The translations under genes and the position numbers were made by a program. Below, in pieces: positions 19,980 through 21,127 of a stretch of DNA of 21,127 nucleotides; position 1 is the first letter of the stretch; each line of letters begins with the position of its first letter. The notes beneath the pieces are model-generated. The model saw only the letters and a program-made list of their open reading frames with translations. It was not told the DNA's origin and did no database searches. Source of the stretch: an uncultured Bacilli bacterium (GTDB lineage Bacteria; Bacillota_I; Bacilli_A; RF39; UBA660); NCBI GenBank assembly GCA_934102255.1, contig CAKOSN010000033.1:1-21127 (forward strand), in the 5' to 3' direction.

Positions 19980-21127
19980 ATGTTAGTGTATGAAGGAATA
20001 AAATCAGGATTTATTAATGATGTGGATTTAGGAATAATTGCTGATAAGATAAGAAATAAGTATATTGAAAAGATTAAAAGAAAACCAAGTGCACCAGAAT
20101 TTAATTCTTGGAAAAATTCTATGCAATATATGAGAGGCGTATTAAGTGATACTGAAATACCAGACAATGCAGGTATTGCTATTGAGTATAATATTCCACC
20201 AACTGGTTGTAGAGTAGATTTCATGGTGTCAGGATTTAATAGGAATAGATCTAATGTTGTTATAGTTGAATTAAAGCAATGGGATAAAGCAACAGAAGTT
20301 GGTGAATTAGAAGGTATATATAAAGTTAATACTTATACTGGTGGAGGATTAAGGGATGTTAATCATCCATCATATCAGGCAATGACTTATGCTAATTTAA
20401 TTAAAGATTATAATGAAACAGTACAATTAAAAGATATCAATGTAGTGCCGTGTGCATATTTACATAATTATTATTTTGAAAGTGATGATGCTTTATTATC
20501 AGATAATTATAAAGAGTATACTCAAAAGGCACCATTATTTGGTCATAATGATGTACTTAAGTTGAGAAATTTCATTAAGAGATATATTGAAGACGGTGAT
20601 GATGGAAGTATTCTTTATGAAATAGATCATGGAAGAATTAGACCGTCTAAAATGTTGCAAGATTCTTTATTACAAATGCTTCAAGGAAATAAAGAATTCT
20701 ATATGATAGATGAGCAAAAGATTATATATGAATATGCATTAAGTAAGGCTATTGATACAGTTGCAAGTAATAAAAAGAATGTAATGATAGTTAGAGGTGG
20801 ACCAGGTACTGGTAAGTCTGTCCTTGCTATTAACTTATTAGTTGAGTTCAATAATAGAAATATGACATGTTTCTATGTAACTAAGAATTCGGCACCGAGA
20901 AGTGTATTTTCTTCAAAATTAAGAGGTAATTTTACTCAAACTTATATTAATCATTTATTTCAAGGATCTGGAAATTTTGTTGATGAAGAAAGTAATAAAT
21001 TGGATGTATTGATTGTAGATGAGGCACATAGATTAAATGCTAAATCTGGAATGTTTCAAAATAAAGGTGAAAACCAAATAAAAGAAATAATTAATGCTTC
21101 TAAATTTTCAATATTCTTTATAGATGA
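19980..21127 (+). CDS. Nuclease-DUF2075 P-loop ATPase/helicase (3' end outside window)
   Basis: The frame is open from the ATG at 19980 (AGGAG at 19967-19971) to the window edge: 382 complete codons. An N-terminal PD-(D/E)XK domain shows CRVDFMVSG (D80) and VVIVELKQW (E97-x-K99). It is followed by the DUF2075 ATPase, with Walker A GGPGTGKS at 273-280 and Walker B LIVDEAH (D347-E348). DUF2075 proteins belong to the Schlafen-type helicase-like ATPases, and this nuclease fusion often stands beside MazG-like genes in accessory regions. A role in phage defence or DNA processing is likely but inferred. The rest of the helicase core is missing because the window ends. Confidence 0.88.
   Translation, partial: MLVYEGIKSGFINDVDLGIIADKIRNKYIEKIKRKPSAPEFNSWKNSMQYMRGVLSDTEIPDNAGIAIEYNIPPTGCRVDFMVSGFNRNRSNVVIVELKQWDKATEVGELEGIYKVNTYTGGGLRDVNHPSYQAMTYANLIKDYNETVQLKDINVVPCAYLHNYYFESDDALLSDNYKEYTQKAPLFGHNDVLKLRNFIKRYIEDGDDGSILYEIDHGRIRPSKMLQDSLLQMLQGNKEFYMIDEQKIIYEYALSKAIDTVASNKKNVMIVRGGPGTGKSVLAINLLVEFNNRNMTCFYVTKNSAPRSVFSSKLRGNFTQTYINHLFQGSGNFVDEESNKLDVLIVDEAHRLNAKSGMFQNKGENQIKEIINASKFSIFFID

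Noticed and set aside
19931..20224. Minus-strand frame of 97 codons
   Set aside because: It is opposite the start of the nuclease-DUF2075 gene, whose catalytic motifs and ribosome site are clear.
1..21127. Mycoplasma-type code (TGA = Trp) suggested by the AT-rich genome
   Set aside because: All recognised proteins use TGG for conserved tryptophans and a TGA ends the 14737-15633 gene.

Overview
The window comes from a low-GC, AT-rich bacterium that uses the standard genetic code: tryptophan is TGG throughout and TGA ends the gene at 14737-15633. SpoVS, a Firmicutes-type SufB, strong AGGAGG ribosome sites and several DUF genes point to a Bacillota lineage. The family of surface proteins with a 'DG..FPEK....W....WGLYVTN....TKC.(I/L)YF' module suggests an uncultivated gut Bacilli (RF39-like) or similar genome. 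That placement is an inference.

Layout. 1-~165: the last codons of an IS200/IS605-type TnpB and the element's right end, probably encoding an omega RNA. 216-488 (-): spoVS with its own terminator. 541-5478: a locus for cell-surface proteins. It holds two tandem paralogous GLUG-repeat proteins, each preceded by a 290-bp segment with 26-bp inverted ends, and a third related protein with a DUF6273-like C-terminus. A G-quadruplex motif and a bidirectional terminator follow. 5598-6326 (-): a tail-anchored protein of unknown function. 6401-7702: sufB standing alone. 7960-8316: an ssb-like gene. 8317-8940: no intact gene, only a decayed remnant. 8941-9879: an Rpn-family PD-(D/E)XK nuclease with an in-frame internal start. 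9997-14665: a same-strand run of small enzymes (HD hydrolase, Nudix-like, ADP-ribosylglycohydrolase, P-loop kinase, DUF402, DUF488, uridine-kinase-like, unknown). 14737-16018 (-): an overlapping pair of unknown genes. 16206-21127: a defence-like block. It contains a 1059-residue protein with a nuclease-like N-terminus, a helical/TPR-like middle, a GreA/B-C-like segment and a PIN domain, followed by a decayed antitoxin-like gene, a MazG-like pyrophosphohydrolase, and a nuclease-DUF2075 ATPase cut by the window edge.

The most interesting system is the pair of putative invertible promoter segments at 600-889 and 2485-2774. Both are exactly 290 bp. In each, the two ends are inverted copies of a small palindromic site with 9-bp arms and a 7-bp asymmetric core. 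The core is the same at the two ends of one segment but differs between the two segments. That is the pattern expected for tyrosine-recombinase inversion sites that must not cross-react. Each segment carries, at identical offsets, an extended -10 element pointing left, two pairs of 12-bp-spaced RGTCAA direct repeats, and a long-range inverted GGTGAA/TTCACC pair. In both, the left site plus an outside T6 tract reads as a terminator for leftward transcripts. The simplest model is two orthogonal phase-variation switches for two surface antigens, both drawn here in the OFF orientation. No recombinase is in the window, so inversion remains an inference.
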